A stretch of DNA of 64,000 bases. It comes from CAWAMR01 sp963783095 (lineage in GTDB: Bacteria > Planctomycetota > Planctomycetia > Gemmatales > Gemmataceae). Below, in pieces: positions 1 through 9,079 of the stretch (its first letter is position 1; every line of letters begins with the position of its first letter). A program made the translations under genes and the position numbers. The stretch spans positions 186,001-250,000 of the forward strand of contig CAWAMR010000012.1 of the NCBI GenBank assembly GCA_963783095.1, read 5' to 3'. Below the pieces are notes generated by a model. It had not been told where the DNA came from, did not search any database, and was given only the letters and a program-made list of their open reading frames with translations.

Positions 1-2
1 TC

Positions 3-2772
3 GATGACCGTAACGGCATCGCTTGCGGCGATGGCAGCGCTGTTTTCCCAACCGGCGTGTTTCAGACCAACGACAGCGGCAAATCCTGGAAGGCTATTCC
101 CGGCAAGCGCTGTGGCTCCTGGCACGCAGGCGATTTTGCCGATGGGCAGACCGGCGCGATGGCCGGCACCTGGGGCCAAATGGCCACGTTGCGCGACGGC
201 TATTTCGGCGCAGCAGATGTCGATCCTCTCGGCAATCGCAGCATCCTCGGCTTGAAAGTGATCGGCTCCCGGGCCGTTGCCGTGGGCCAGGGCGGATTGA
301 TCCTCACCAGTGCGAAGAGCGCTGGTATGAAGTGGGGTTTTGCAGAACTGGGACTTTCTCACGAAACGCTCGCGAATATCGATTTTCATTCGGTTGCCGT
401 GGTCGGCGAACACATCTGGGCGGTGGGCCGGCCTGGCAGTTTGATCGTTCATAGCGACGACTTCGGCAAGACCTGGCAGGTACAAAAGACGGGGCAGCAC
501 CTGGCGTTGAATACCGTCCATTTCATCAACGAAAAGCAAGGCTGGGCGGCCGGGGAGATGGGAACCATCATCACTACTGTCGATGGCGGCAAGACCTGGA
601 AGATTTGCCGGCAAAGCGCCGAGCGCGCTGCAGCGCTCTTCATCCATGCCCGCAGCAGCAATGTCCCTCTCGAAACGGTTGCCTGGCTGGGCGGGGAACA
701 GGGTTATCTCACCGTCGGTTTACGCGTTACCTCGACCGATCTCACCTTGCCGAAAGCCAAGGACGCCTCGGACGCGGAGCGTGCCGGCAATCTTCTGCGC
801 ACTTCCAAAGCGAACGAATCGACCGACCCTGAACGTCTGGTCGCCGCCATGCGAGCGGTGGGTGGTGCATCGGGCGAATCGATGTGGCAATTTCCCTTGC
901 CGACCTATCAGAACGACTCCAGTGCCGAAGAACTTATCGGTCACTGGGATAGGCTGCACGGCGAACGGTCGACCGTGCAGCTATTGCGGCAACTGGTCCT
1001 TGCCATTCGGATCTGGCAGCCTGAATTGATCGTGACCGATTCACTTGCGGAACAACGGCAGACCGCGGAAACGATCGTCGTCGAAGCCGTCAAACAAGCC
1101 TTCAAAATGTCGGCCGACCCAAACGCTTTTCCCGAACAAATCGAAACGCTCAAGCTTTCGCCGTGGTCCGCAAAGAAGGCTTGCACGATGCTGAACAAGG
1201 CCGATATCACCGCAATCAAGTTGGATGCCTCGGTCACCGGTGCCCGGCTTGGCGATAGCGCCAAAGACGTCGCCGCGGACTGGATCCGGCTCCTTCAACC
1301 CGACCAAGTTATTCCGAATGCTCGATGGTTCCGCGTTCTCGTCGCGCGCATGAATGACGCCGCGACTCAGACGGAATTGATGCAGGGAATTTATCTTGCC
1401 GAGGGTGGACAGGCCCGACGAAAATTGCCGCCGTTGACTGAAATCGAGCAGCAAATGCAGCGCGAGCGCGAGAAGGCATTGCAACAGCAGCGAATCATGG
1501 AATCGTTGATTCGCGGCGAAGGCGGGCAGCTGGTCAAACCTGACCAGTTACTGGAACAACTCGGCACGCTGGGTAAGCAAATGCCGCCGGACGTCGCTGC
1601 GCGAGCGGCTTTCCTCGTCGCGACCGAATACGTCCGGATGGGTCAATGGCCGCTGGCATGCGAAGCGTTCATGCATCTGGTCGACAAATATCCCGCCGAT
1701 CCGCTGGCGATCGAGGGCTATCGTTGGCTGGTGCGCTACCATAGCAGTAGCGAAACCCGTCGCCGACAGGAATTGGGACAGTTCGCCGGATACGCCGTTA
1801 CGGAAATCCAGCTTGCCGATCCCAAATCGCAACAGGGACCGGTCATGCAAGGTATGGAGGCAATTCATTCCTGTTATACTGCCACGGTCGATCCGGCGGG
1901 ACTGGCGAAAAAGTGGTATGAGACCAGTCTCGCGCTCGAACCCAAACTGGCGGCACATGGGCCGTTGTTCAGCAAAGATCCGGCGATGCAGCTCTGTTTC
2001 CAGGCTGCCCGGCGACAACTGGGCAACGTGGAGGGGCCCAATCGATGGTATACGAAGTACATGCTGGAGACCGCGATTCCGAGTGGTGGTCCACCCCTGA
2101 CAAAGGGTGCCGACCCCTGGCGAGACTGTGTTGCCTCGGAAATCTGGCTTGCCAACCGGACGATCGGGGTCAAACCTCCCAAGCCGTTTGGATACTGTCC
2201 CAAAGCCCAGATAAAACCTTATCTGGACGGCAAGCTCGACGATCCCTGCTGGGAAGCAGCAAAGCCACTGCCGATTCGGACCCTGACAGGTGCCATCGGC
2301 GAGGAGTATGCTGCTGAAGCGTTCTTCGTTCACGATAGCAGTCACCTCTACATTGGCATTCGCTGCAAACATCCGGGCGGAACTGAAGTTCCGCTGGCCA
2401 AGAGGCGAAAGCGAGATGAGGATCTGCGCGGGCACGATCGGGTCAGTATCTTGATCGATCTGGATCGGGATTACCAAACGTACTACCAATTGCAGGTCGA
2501 TCAACGGGGCTGCGTCTGCGACGATTGCTGGGGAGATTCCAAATGGGATCCGACCTGGTTTGCAGCAGTAGAGAGCAACGAAACAGAATGGACGGCGGAG
2601 CTGGCGATTCCTCTGCTCGAGTTGAGCGCCGGAGAAACCGACGCCCGGAAAGACCTGGGCAGTGAATGCGGTACGGACGATTCCCGGCAAAGGTGTCCAG
2701 GCCTGGTCGGGGCCGGCGGACGTAACACCCCGACCGGAAGGGATGGGTCTGTTGCAGTTTGTGGAAAAATAG
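3..2772 (+). CDS. Secreted BNR/YCF48-type repeat protein with C-terminal CBM9-like domain (5' partial, one frameshift)
   Basis: The frame is open from the first bases, so the start lies upstream of the window. Three Asp-box-like repeats (TNDSGKSWK, HSDDFGKTWQ, TVDGGKTWK) show a YCF48/photosystem II stability-factor-like propeller. A helical, TPR-like stretch follows around nt 1590-1750, then a carbohydrate-binding CBM9-like or DOMON-type domain from about nt 2200 (PYLDGKLDDPCWEAA). The C-terminal coding sense leaves the main frame at about nt 2634. In the next frame it continues as KPTPGKTWAVNAVR and ends QFVEK-stop at 2770-2772, exactly as expected for the end of such a domain. The simplest reading is one surplus G near 2634. 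Likely exported; substrate unknown. An inverted repeat follows 8 nt after the corrected stop. Confidence 0.8.
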
Positions 2773-2779
2773 CAGGTGG

Positions 2780-2857
2780 TTTTCAGTGTTCAGTTACGAA
2801 CCGTCGTGTTCTGGTCTCGAAATTGATTTCTTGAACTGAACACTGAAAACTGAAAGC
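2780..2857. terminator. Inverted repeat between convergent genes
   Basis: A 16-nt arm at 2780-2795 (TTTTCAGTGTTCAGTT) has its exact reverse complement at 2834-2849, with a 38-nt loop. The second arm is followed by another partial word, ACTGAAAG. It sits 8 nt after the corrected stop of the upstream gene and about 9 nt from the stop of the opposing gene, so it can serve both as a bidirectional terminator. The loop is long for a classic intrinsic terminator. Confidence 0.55.
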
Positions 2858-2865
2858 CAAGGCGG

Positions 2866-3879
2866 TCATTTGCTCCCGCGGAACATCCGATACAAGGCAC
2901 TCCCCGGTGCCTCCGGCTGCGGGGCAGGCGTCGGCGGGGGTACAGGACTTGGAGCGGCGGTTTGGGTTGGGGCACTGCCTCGAAGCACGTCCTGGTGCCG
3001 GCGATGGAATTTCGCCAGTTGCTCCCGCAGCGCTCCATCTCCCCGTTGCATGAGTTCCAGTTCGTGAGTGATCTCGGCACTCAAACGCTTCAATTCGGTT
3101 TCTTGACGTGCCATCATGGCGCGTTCGCGGGCCATCTGGACTTCCATTTGGCGCATCTGACCTTCCAGGGATTCCTCATCCTCGCGCAGTTGCTTGCGGT
3201 CCTGATCCAATTGTTTGCGCTGTTGCGCAAGTCTGGCACTTTCTTTTTCCAGCTCATCCGCCCACTCGTCCAACTCATCGGGCGTCTTTGGAACTGGTGG
3301 CGCTGCATTGGTGATATGCTCTTCGATTTGCCGCAAATGCTCTTGTAGGGCCTGAATTTGCTGATCCCGATTGGCAATTTCCGCCTGAAGAGCCTGCTCT
3401 TTCTGCTGTCCGCGCTGCTCCAGATCGGTCGCTTCCTGAATGATCGGCTTCATTTCTTCGACGATTCGTCGCAATTCCGCGTTCTTCGCCTTGAGTTTCG
3501 CCACTTCGTCCTTGTTCCCAAACGAGTTACCTGGCATCGCTTCGGGTACATTGATGTCGAGAGCTGGATCGGCCTCTTCTCGCTTAAAGCTGGTGAAATC
3601 GAGTTTTCCCGATGGCAGCGGCGTCATTTTGCTGACACCGAGCCGGGTGGCCCCGAGTTGCTCCAGAGTGATCGTATTAAGTTCCATACCGTCGTCTGAA
3701 GAAGGCAACACGAAATCGATCATGGTTTCGTTGCCGCGCCGGGACGCCATTCGGGATGGTGGGGACGGCGTATCTTCCAGCGCCATCGGTGGTTCCGCGG
3801 GTGTCTCTTCGGTTGGCAGAGCCAACAGTTTCCGACGCAACTCCGTTGGACTCAGACGAGAAATATTCGCATTGGCCAT
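2866..3879 (-). CDS. Coiled-coil protein of unknown function
   Basis: 337 residues. No signal peptide or membrane segment. Residues 1-120 are low-complexity and acidic. From about residue 122 a long Glu/Gln/Lys/Arg-rich helix with heptad character runs to about residue 295 (for example LKAKNAELRRIVEEMKPI and RQMEVQMARERAMMARQETE). A Pro/Ala-rich linker and a short basic tail (YRMFRGSK) follow. The ATG at 3879 opens MANANISRLSPTELRRKLL. It is transcribed away from the large VWA gene at 4397, with a 517-nt gap between them. Probably a cytoplasmic structural or scaffold protein; no family recognised. Confidence 0.75.
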   Translation of the reverse strand: MANANISRLSPTELRRKLLALPTEETPAEPPMALEDTPSPPSRMASRRGNETMIDFVLPSSDDGMELNTITLEQLGATRLGVSKMTPLPSGKLDFTSFKREEADPALDINVPEAMPGNSFGNKDEVAKLKAKNAELRRIVEEMKPIIQEATDLEQRGQQKEQALQAEIANRDQQIQALQEHLRQIEEHITNAAPPVPKTPDELDEWADELEKESARLAQQRKQLDQDRKQLREDEESLEGQMRQMEVQMARERAMMARQETELKRLSAEITHELELMQRGDGALREQLAKFHRRHQDVLRGSAPTQTAAPSPVPPPTPAPQPEAPGSALYRMFRGSK

Positions 3880-4396
3880 AATTGCAGACTCTTATGGAAG
3901 GCTAGGAAATTTCAGGTGCGAGTATCAATAATTCCCGTTACGCAGGTTCCGTAGCTGCGAACAGTTATCTCACACGCGATGATCCGACTTAAGGAGCCTA
4001 ATGTAGGAATTACGCAAGTCAAATCGGAAACGCCTATTCCGTAGAGTTTGCCGACAGGCAAGGTTGCATAAGTGGAACTTTTCTCGAAAGAGTTCTTTGC
4101 GCCAACGAAAAGGTTGCGATTGTGTTTGGATGAGTGAACCTCTTAATGAGTGAGTGTTGATGAAGCGACCGGTTGGGAGGCATCCGCCTTTAGCCAAACG
4201 ATGCCAAACGAATCGAAGGTCTACTTCCTCCATTCCTCATTCCCGGAGTTCGCGCCTGGAAAAATTCGAAGTCAAATATCAGATTGATTGATTTTGACTT
4301 TCGATTTCCGAGCTTTGCTATTACAATAAGCTCTCATCACAACTCATACGTTCCGCGCGAGATTGATCCTCGGAACCCTTCAGGAGAGTTGATCCC
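3880..4396. other. 517-nt divergent intergenic region
   Basis: It separates the coiled-coil gene (minus) from the VWA gene (plus) and should carry both promoters. The only ORF, minus strand 3970-4233, has no ribosome site or recognisable composition and was not accepted. AT-rich tracts lie at 4260-4330. No tRNA or repeat is seen. Confidence 0.5.
4295..4325 (+). promoter_or_regulatory. Possible sigma-70-like promoter of the VWA gene
   Basis: TTGACT at 4295-4300 is followed, after 17-19 nt of AT-rich spacer, by GCTATT/TATTAC (4318-4325). It lies about 70 nt before the ATG at 4397 in the divergent gap. The -10 match is poor, so the call is tentative. Confidence 0.3.
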
Positions 4397-7300
4397 ATGA
4401 CGATGGTTTCCCGACTCAAGGTCGCTGCCGCTGTTCTGAGCATCACGACCGCCATTACCTGCACCTTCGTTTGGGGGGAATCAACCGGCGGTAAGAAACC
4501 CGTCGGTTCGATCGCTCCGGACATCAAACTCAGCAGCAACTTCGAGGTTTCCAATCGGTTCACCAAGGAGCCGGTCGTCACCTACGAAACCCAAAAGGGC
4601 GATACGCTCTTTGCACTGCAACTCAAAGTAAACCTGCCCGAGGCCGCACCCCGACCCCGCGACATTCTCATGATGATTGATACTTCTGCAAGTCAGGCGG
4701 GTAAGTATCTCCTCACAGCTCGTGAAGTGGCGAAGCAGGTTGTGGCCGACGCCACGGTGAACGATCGCATCAGTCTGTGGGTAATCAACACCCCGAAAGC
4801 CACGCGCAATCTCACCAAGCAATTGTCGGGTGCCAAATCGCCTGCCGTTGACGCAGCAATCAAGTCGTTGAAAGATGAATATGCTTCCGGCGCAGTCGAT
4901 TTGAAAACCGGCATCGAACAGGGCATCAAGGAATTTGAAGGACGAATTACCCGTCAGCAGATTTTGCTCTATGTCGGCGACGGTGAAAGCGCATTTGCCA
5001 AACTCAGCGAAAAGGAACGGTATGAACTCGCCGGCAAACTTCGCGCTGCCAACATTCAGGTCTTTGCTGTACCGGTGGGCGGCAAGATCAACGCGCAAAA
5101 CATGCACAGCCTGACGATGGGAACGGGCGGCCTTGTCGTTCGCGTCGAGGATAAAGACCACAAGGACCTCGAAAAGAACGTCGCTGGCATGGTCGAACGT
5201 CTCAACAAGGCGATCCGAGTACCTGTACTGATGCCGGCCGGGTTCACTCTCAATGCGGACGCCGCGGAAATCTACCCGACGCGTTTGCCTCCTCTGCGTG
5301 CCGATGTGCCGGTTCTGGTCGTTGGTCGATTTGAGAAGGGGAAGGCACCCAAGGAACTCAAGGCCAGCATCAAGGGCCGCCTCGCCGGGAAAAACCTGGA
5401 AGTGAGCGTTGCCGAATCGGTGCCGGCCCCCGGCTTGGAACACTTCTTCCTGAACTCGATGGTTTCGCAATGGAAAGATTCGGAAATGAAGGATGCACCG
5501 GCGCTGTTGCGTTCGGATCGGACTCTCGTTTTGGCCTTCGAGCAAGGCCGGCTCAACCGCGATGAATATCTCACGCAGTTCAACTGGGCTTTGGGTGTAA
5601 ATCAGGTCGATGCCGCCAAGAACCTGGTCGATGCGGCCGCGGCGATCGATCCAGGCAACTCGGAAGTCAAGGCCGGTTTGAAGATCGTGGAAATGCTGAA
5701 AACCGGCAAAATGACCATCGAGCAACTCAAGGCCAACCCTGCCGTCGGTCAGCGCGTGGGTGTCCGTTTTGAGAAGCAAGCAGACGGTCAGGTTGTTCAG
5801 GTTCGTACTCCTCTGGAACAGGTCGCCCTGCAAGAAACCCCGCCTGCACCACCCAAGGCCAATCCGCCCGCGGGAGGCGGTGGGGATGCTCAGGCGCTGT
5901 TGAAGGCCGAGTCCGCACGCCGTGCAGTGGAAGAACAAAAGGTTCGCCTCGCGGTCGAGGAAACCATGTATCGTGGCCGGGAACGGCTCAAGGACGCCGA
6001 CCCCAAGACCGCCAAGGATTTGATCGTTGCCCAGCGCGATTCGGTCCGAGCCAATCCCGATATCAGCGACGCCACGAAGACCGCATTGCTCAACAAGATG
6101 GAATTGCTCCTCCAGGAGATCGGTACTCGCGGCGAATCGATCGTAAGGGCCAAAGCCCTGGCCGATGAAGCACTGGCCAAGTCCCGGGCCACGATCACCA
6201 ACATCAACGCCGATCTGGATCGGGAGGACCGCATCCGCGAGCGCATTCGCAACTTCAACAGCCTGATGTCGCAGGCCCGCTTTGAAGAAGCCTACCGCGA
6301 GGCGCTGGTCATGCAGCAGGAGAAAGTCAATCGCGGCGAACCGGTTCCCGTCGAAACCCAGGCAACTTACCAGATGGGACAGGCCGCCACGAACCTCCGC
6401 GAAATGCGGGAATTGACCCGTATCCGCGAGGATCGCTTCCTGTTGACGATGATGCAGGTCGAGAAATCGCACATTCCGTACCCCGATGAACCGCCCGTGC
6501 ACTTCCCGCCTTCACGGATTTGGCGCGACCTGCGCGAAAGCCGAAAGCAGTATTTGAGCACCGAGCTGGGTAACGATCTGCCCCCTCATGCAAGACGACG
6601 CATGGAATTCCTCAAGAGCGCCCTGGAAACCCCGATTTCCATCGAAGTTGAGGAAGCCCCGCTGAAGATTTTGCTCACGACGATCGAAGATCTTGCCAGC
6701 CCGCCAGGCTCGGACAAAGACCCAAGCCGAAAGGTGAAGATTCTGATCGATGAGAAGGCTTTCAAAACCGAATCCAACGGTATGTTCGATCTCGAACGTC
6801 TTCCGGCTATCAAACTTCCGGGCAAGCTCTCCGGCGTGTCGCTGGCCACAGCTCTTCGGCTCATCACCGAACAGATTGACGGAACCTTCTGGGTGCGTCG
6901 CGATTACATCGAGATTGTGCCCGCGGGTATGGCCATCAAGGAGAAGGTGATTCGCGTCTTCCCGGTTGAAGACCTGGTGATCCCCATTCCCAAATCGATC
7001 AACACGCAATCGCTCAATCAGAGCTTGCAAGTTCTGGGTGCTTCGACTCAATTTGCCGGTCAAGCGAACATGTTCGGTCAGATTCAGGGCGGTTTCGGTG
7101 GAATCGGCGGCCAGCAAGGAAATCAAGGCAACCAGATCGGCCAGTTCTTCCAGGGCAACCGGGGCGGACAGGTCAACCTCGGTGCCGGCGGCGGCGTCGC
7201 CGGGTTCGGTGGCGGTCAACTGGGTCAGTTCGGCAACCTCGGCGGTCAGTTCGGTTTCCAGGGCGGTACACAAGATACCATTTTGGTGAAATTGATCACC

Positions 7301-8980
7301 GAAGTGGTTGCCAAGGGCGAGTGGACGAACACTTCTGCCTTGCTCGGCGGCCAGGCTGGTGGTGGTGCCGATGCGGAAGGGATGGAAGGCGAAGCGCAGG
7401 CGCTGACTGCCGACCAGCTCAATTCCCTGGGCTACTATCCGCCCGCTCTCGCACTGGTCGTTCGCGGTACGTCCCGCATCCACCGGAGCCAAAGCAGCAA
7501 GCTTTCGCTCAAGAAGGCGGACCCTGTCAACTTTGTCCCCGGCGTGGTGAAGGCCAACGCCAATGTCATTGGCGACATTGCCAAGGTCAAAGACCTGAAA
7601 ACGGGGAAAATCGTCAAGTTCGCACCCAAGAAGGAGCTGCTCGACAAGGACATGAATCCTGAGAAAATCTATCAGGAAGTCCTGGCGAAGGGCAGGACCG
7701 TACCGGGCGAAATCATCGCCACGGTAGACTTCATGGTCCAGTGCCGCGAGTTCAAACATGCCTCGGAGTTGCTGAAGGCCGGCTTGCGAACGGGCGTTGT
7801 CGCCGAACCTTGGGCACAAGAGGCTCTGGCAATGTCTCTGGAAGCAAGCCAGGGTTCCAGCGAGGAAATCGAGCGTGCCAAGCTCTCGGGTATCGATCTC
7901 GAACCGAAGAACCCGATCGCTTACCTCAAGGCGGCGAAAGCCATGACGGCAATGGGCAATCCCGACCGGGCGATTCGTTTCTGCAAGGAAGCCGCCCGCA
8001 TTGAGCCGAACTTGCCCGATCCCTACGTGAATGCCCTGGCCTACACAGGCGACAGCAAGGCAACACCCAATGTTGCCAACGATCTCTGGGCCGCTCAAAA
8101 CCTGTTGGGCCATGACTGGATGCTCGATTCCGCCGAGTTTCACCTCAAGGCCCGGGAACATCTGAAGACGCTGGTAACCAGGTTCTCGGCCCAAAACATG
8201 GTCGAGGACGTCAAGAAAGTCCAGGACGTGATCGATACCGACAAACGGCGCGACCTGGTCATCCAGTTGCTCTGGTCCGGCCCGGCCGATCTCGATCTGA
8301 AGGTGAATGAGGCCATCGGCACCAACTGTTCTTCGTTGAACAAGCAGACCACTGCGGGTGGTATGCTGTTGTGCGATGACTTCAGCCAGAAGGACGACAA
8401 CCGCAGTGAAACCTATACCGCTGCACAAGCTTTCAACGGAGTTTACCGCGTGAGCGTCGATCGCGTCTGGGGTGCTCCTCTGGGTGGGAAAGCGACCATC
8501 AAGGTGATTCGTCATCAGGGTACGCCGAACCAGCAAGTGGAGATTCACACCCTGGAATTGAAGAAGCAAAACAGCCTGTCCATTGCCTTCGATGGTGGTC
8601 GTCGTACCCATGTCGCCACCGTCCCGCCGCCGGCCTTTACGCTGGGCCACGTGAACAACCCCAACCGCAGGAACGATGTGGTTGCGAAACTGCGAGCGAT
8701 GACCAGTACATCGAGGGCTTCGGGGAAAATGACCGCCGGGTTTGGTTCACCGACTCGACCGGGTCTTGAAGGGGCCGTGGACTCTCCGGACAAGTCGCTG
8801 GTTGAGGTGAACATTCAATCGAGCATTAGTTCTTTGGTTCCGAACGGCGTAGATTTGCGACAACAAACCACCGTGACCAAGGATGGCAATGTCCGGCTAA
8901 CCATGTCACCGGTCTTTGAAACGGTAACAGGCAAGCAGGGCAAGGCAAAGATGGAGTTGATCCCCGGTGGAGGAGACTGA
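4397..8980 (+). CDS. Giant secreted von Willebrand A / DUF2135-like protein with secretin-N-like and Gly/Gln-rich regions
   Basis: 1527 residues, uninterrupted. A good ribosome site (AGGAGAG at 4382-4388) decides the ATG. The signal peptide is about residues 1-27. A VWA domain spans roughly 85-280 with an intact MIDAS start DTSAS (95-99). Coiled, Arg/Glu-rich helices lie at about 490-680. A segment at about 730-860 resembles the secretin/TonB short N-terminal fold (SIEVEEAPLKILLTTIEDL, then FPVEDLVIPIP). A Gly/Gln/Phe-rich low-complexity stretch spans about 896-956. TPR-like helices lie near 1175-1215. A DUF2135-like beta domain (LLWSGPADLDLKV) starts at about 1285. It probably acts on the envelope as a metal-dependent adhesion or scaffold protein. 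The combination of a MIDAS domain with secretin-like N domains in one chain is unusual. Confidence 0.85.
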   Translation: MTMVSRLKVAAAVLSITTAITCTFVWGESTGGKKPVGSIAPDIKLSSNFEVSNRFTKEPVVTYETQKGDTLFALQLKVNLPEAAPRPRDILMMIDTSASQAGKYLLTAREVAKQVVADATVNDRISLWVINTPKATRNLTKQLSGAKSPAVDAAIKSLKDEYASGAVDLKTGIEQGIKEFEGRITRQQILLYVGDGESAFAKLSEKERYELAGKLRAANIQVFAVPVGGKINAQNMHSLTMGTGGLVVRVEDKDHKDLEKNVAGMVERLNKAIRVPVLMPAGFTLNADAAEIYPTRLPPLRADVPVLVVGRFEKGKAPKELKASIKGRLAGKNLEVSVAESVPAPGLEHFFLNSMVSQWKDSEMKDAPALLRSDRTLVLAFEQGRLNRDEYLTQFNWALGVNQVDAAKNLVDAAAAIDPGNSEVKAGLKIVEMLKTGKMTIEQLKANPAVGQRVGVRFEKQADGQVVQVRTPLEQVALQETPPAPPKANPPAGGGGDAQALLKAESARRAVEEQKVRLAVEETMYRGRERLKDADPKTAKDLIVAQRDSVRANPDISDATKTALLNKMELLLQEIGTRGESIVRAKALADEALAKSRATITNINADLDREDRIRERIRNFNSLMSQARFEEAYREALVMQQEKVNRGEPVPVETQATYQMGQAATNLREMRELTRIREDRFLLTMMQVEKSHIPYPDEPPVHFPPSRIWRDLRESRKQYLSTELGNDLPPHARRRMEFLKSALETPISIEVEEAPLKILLTTIEDLASPPGSDKDPSRKVKILIDEKAFKTESNGMFDLERLPAIKLPGKLSGVSLATALRLITEQIDGTFWVRRDYIEIVPAGMAIKEKVIRVFPVEDLVIPIPKSINTQSLNQSLQVLGASTQFAGQANMFGQIQGGFGGIGGQQGNQGNQIGQFFQGNRGGQVNLGAGGGVAGFGGGQLGQFGNLGGQFGFQGGTQDTILVKLITEVVAKGEWTNTSALLGGQAGGGADAEGMEGEAQALTADQLNSLGYYPPALALVVRGTSRIHRSQSSKLSLKKADPVNFVPGVVKANANVIGDIAKVKDLKTGKIVKFAPKKELLDKDMNPEKIYQEVLAKGRTVPGEIIATVDFMVQCREFKHASELLKAGLRTGVVAEPWAQEALAMSLEASQGSSEEIERAKLSGIDLEPKNPIAYLKAAKAMTAMGNPDRAIRFCKEAARIEPNLPDPYVNALAYTGDSKATPNVANDLWAAQNLLGHDWMLDSAEFHLKAREHLKTLVTRFSAQNMVEDVKKVQDVIDTDKRRDLVIQLLWSGPADLDLKVNEAIGTNCSSLNKQTTAGGMLLCDDFSQKDDNRSETYTAAQAFNGVYRVSVDRVWGAPLGGKATIKVIRHQGTPNQQVEIHTLELKKQNSLSIAFDGGRRTHVATVPPPAFTLGHVNNPNRRNDVVAKLRAMTSTSRASGKMTAGFGSPTRPGLEGAVDSPDKSLVEVNIQSSISSLVPNGVDLRQQTTVTKDGNVRLTMSPVFETVTGKQGKAKMELIPGGGD

Positions 8981-8988
8981 GGAAATAA

Positions 8989-9079
8989 ATGACAAGGTGA
9001 CAAGGTGACATGGAATTCAAAGATACGCTGGTTGATTGTCACCTTGTCACCTTGTCATCTTCCGAACCTTGTCACCACC
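8989..9079. repeat. GACAAGGTG word-repeat hairpin between convergent genes
   Basis: Plus-strand copies of TGACAAGGTGACAAGGTGACA (8989-9009, one base short of this repeated) are answered by TGTCACCTTGTCACCTTGTCA at about 9037-9057, giving a stem of about 20 bp. A further inverted word (CCTTGTCACC) extends to about 9076. It begins about 9 nt after the VWA stop and overlaps the last codons of the opposing glycosyltransferase. The same words occur at 57193-57343. Confidence 0.75.

Noticed and set aside
1548..2690. 380-codon minus-strand ORF opposite the BNR protein
   Set aside because: Shadow of the plus-strand reading frame; no start signal or domain.
3970..4233. 87-codon minus-strand ORF in the divergent gap
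   Set aside because: No ribosome site and no coding-like periodicity; judged chance.
4481..8650. Two long minus-strand ORFs (673 and 712 codons) opposite the VWA gene
   Set aside because: They mirror the codon bias of the plus-strand gene, have no ribosome site or recognisable domain, and overlap a clearly real signal-peptide protein.
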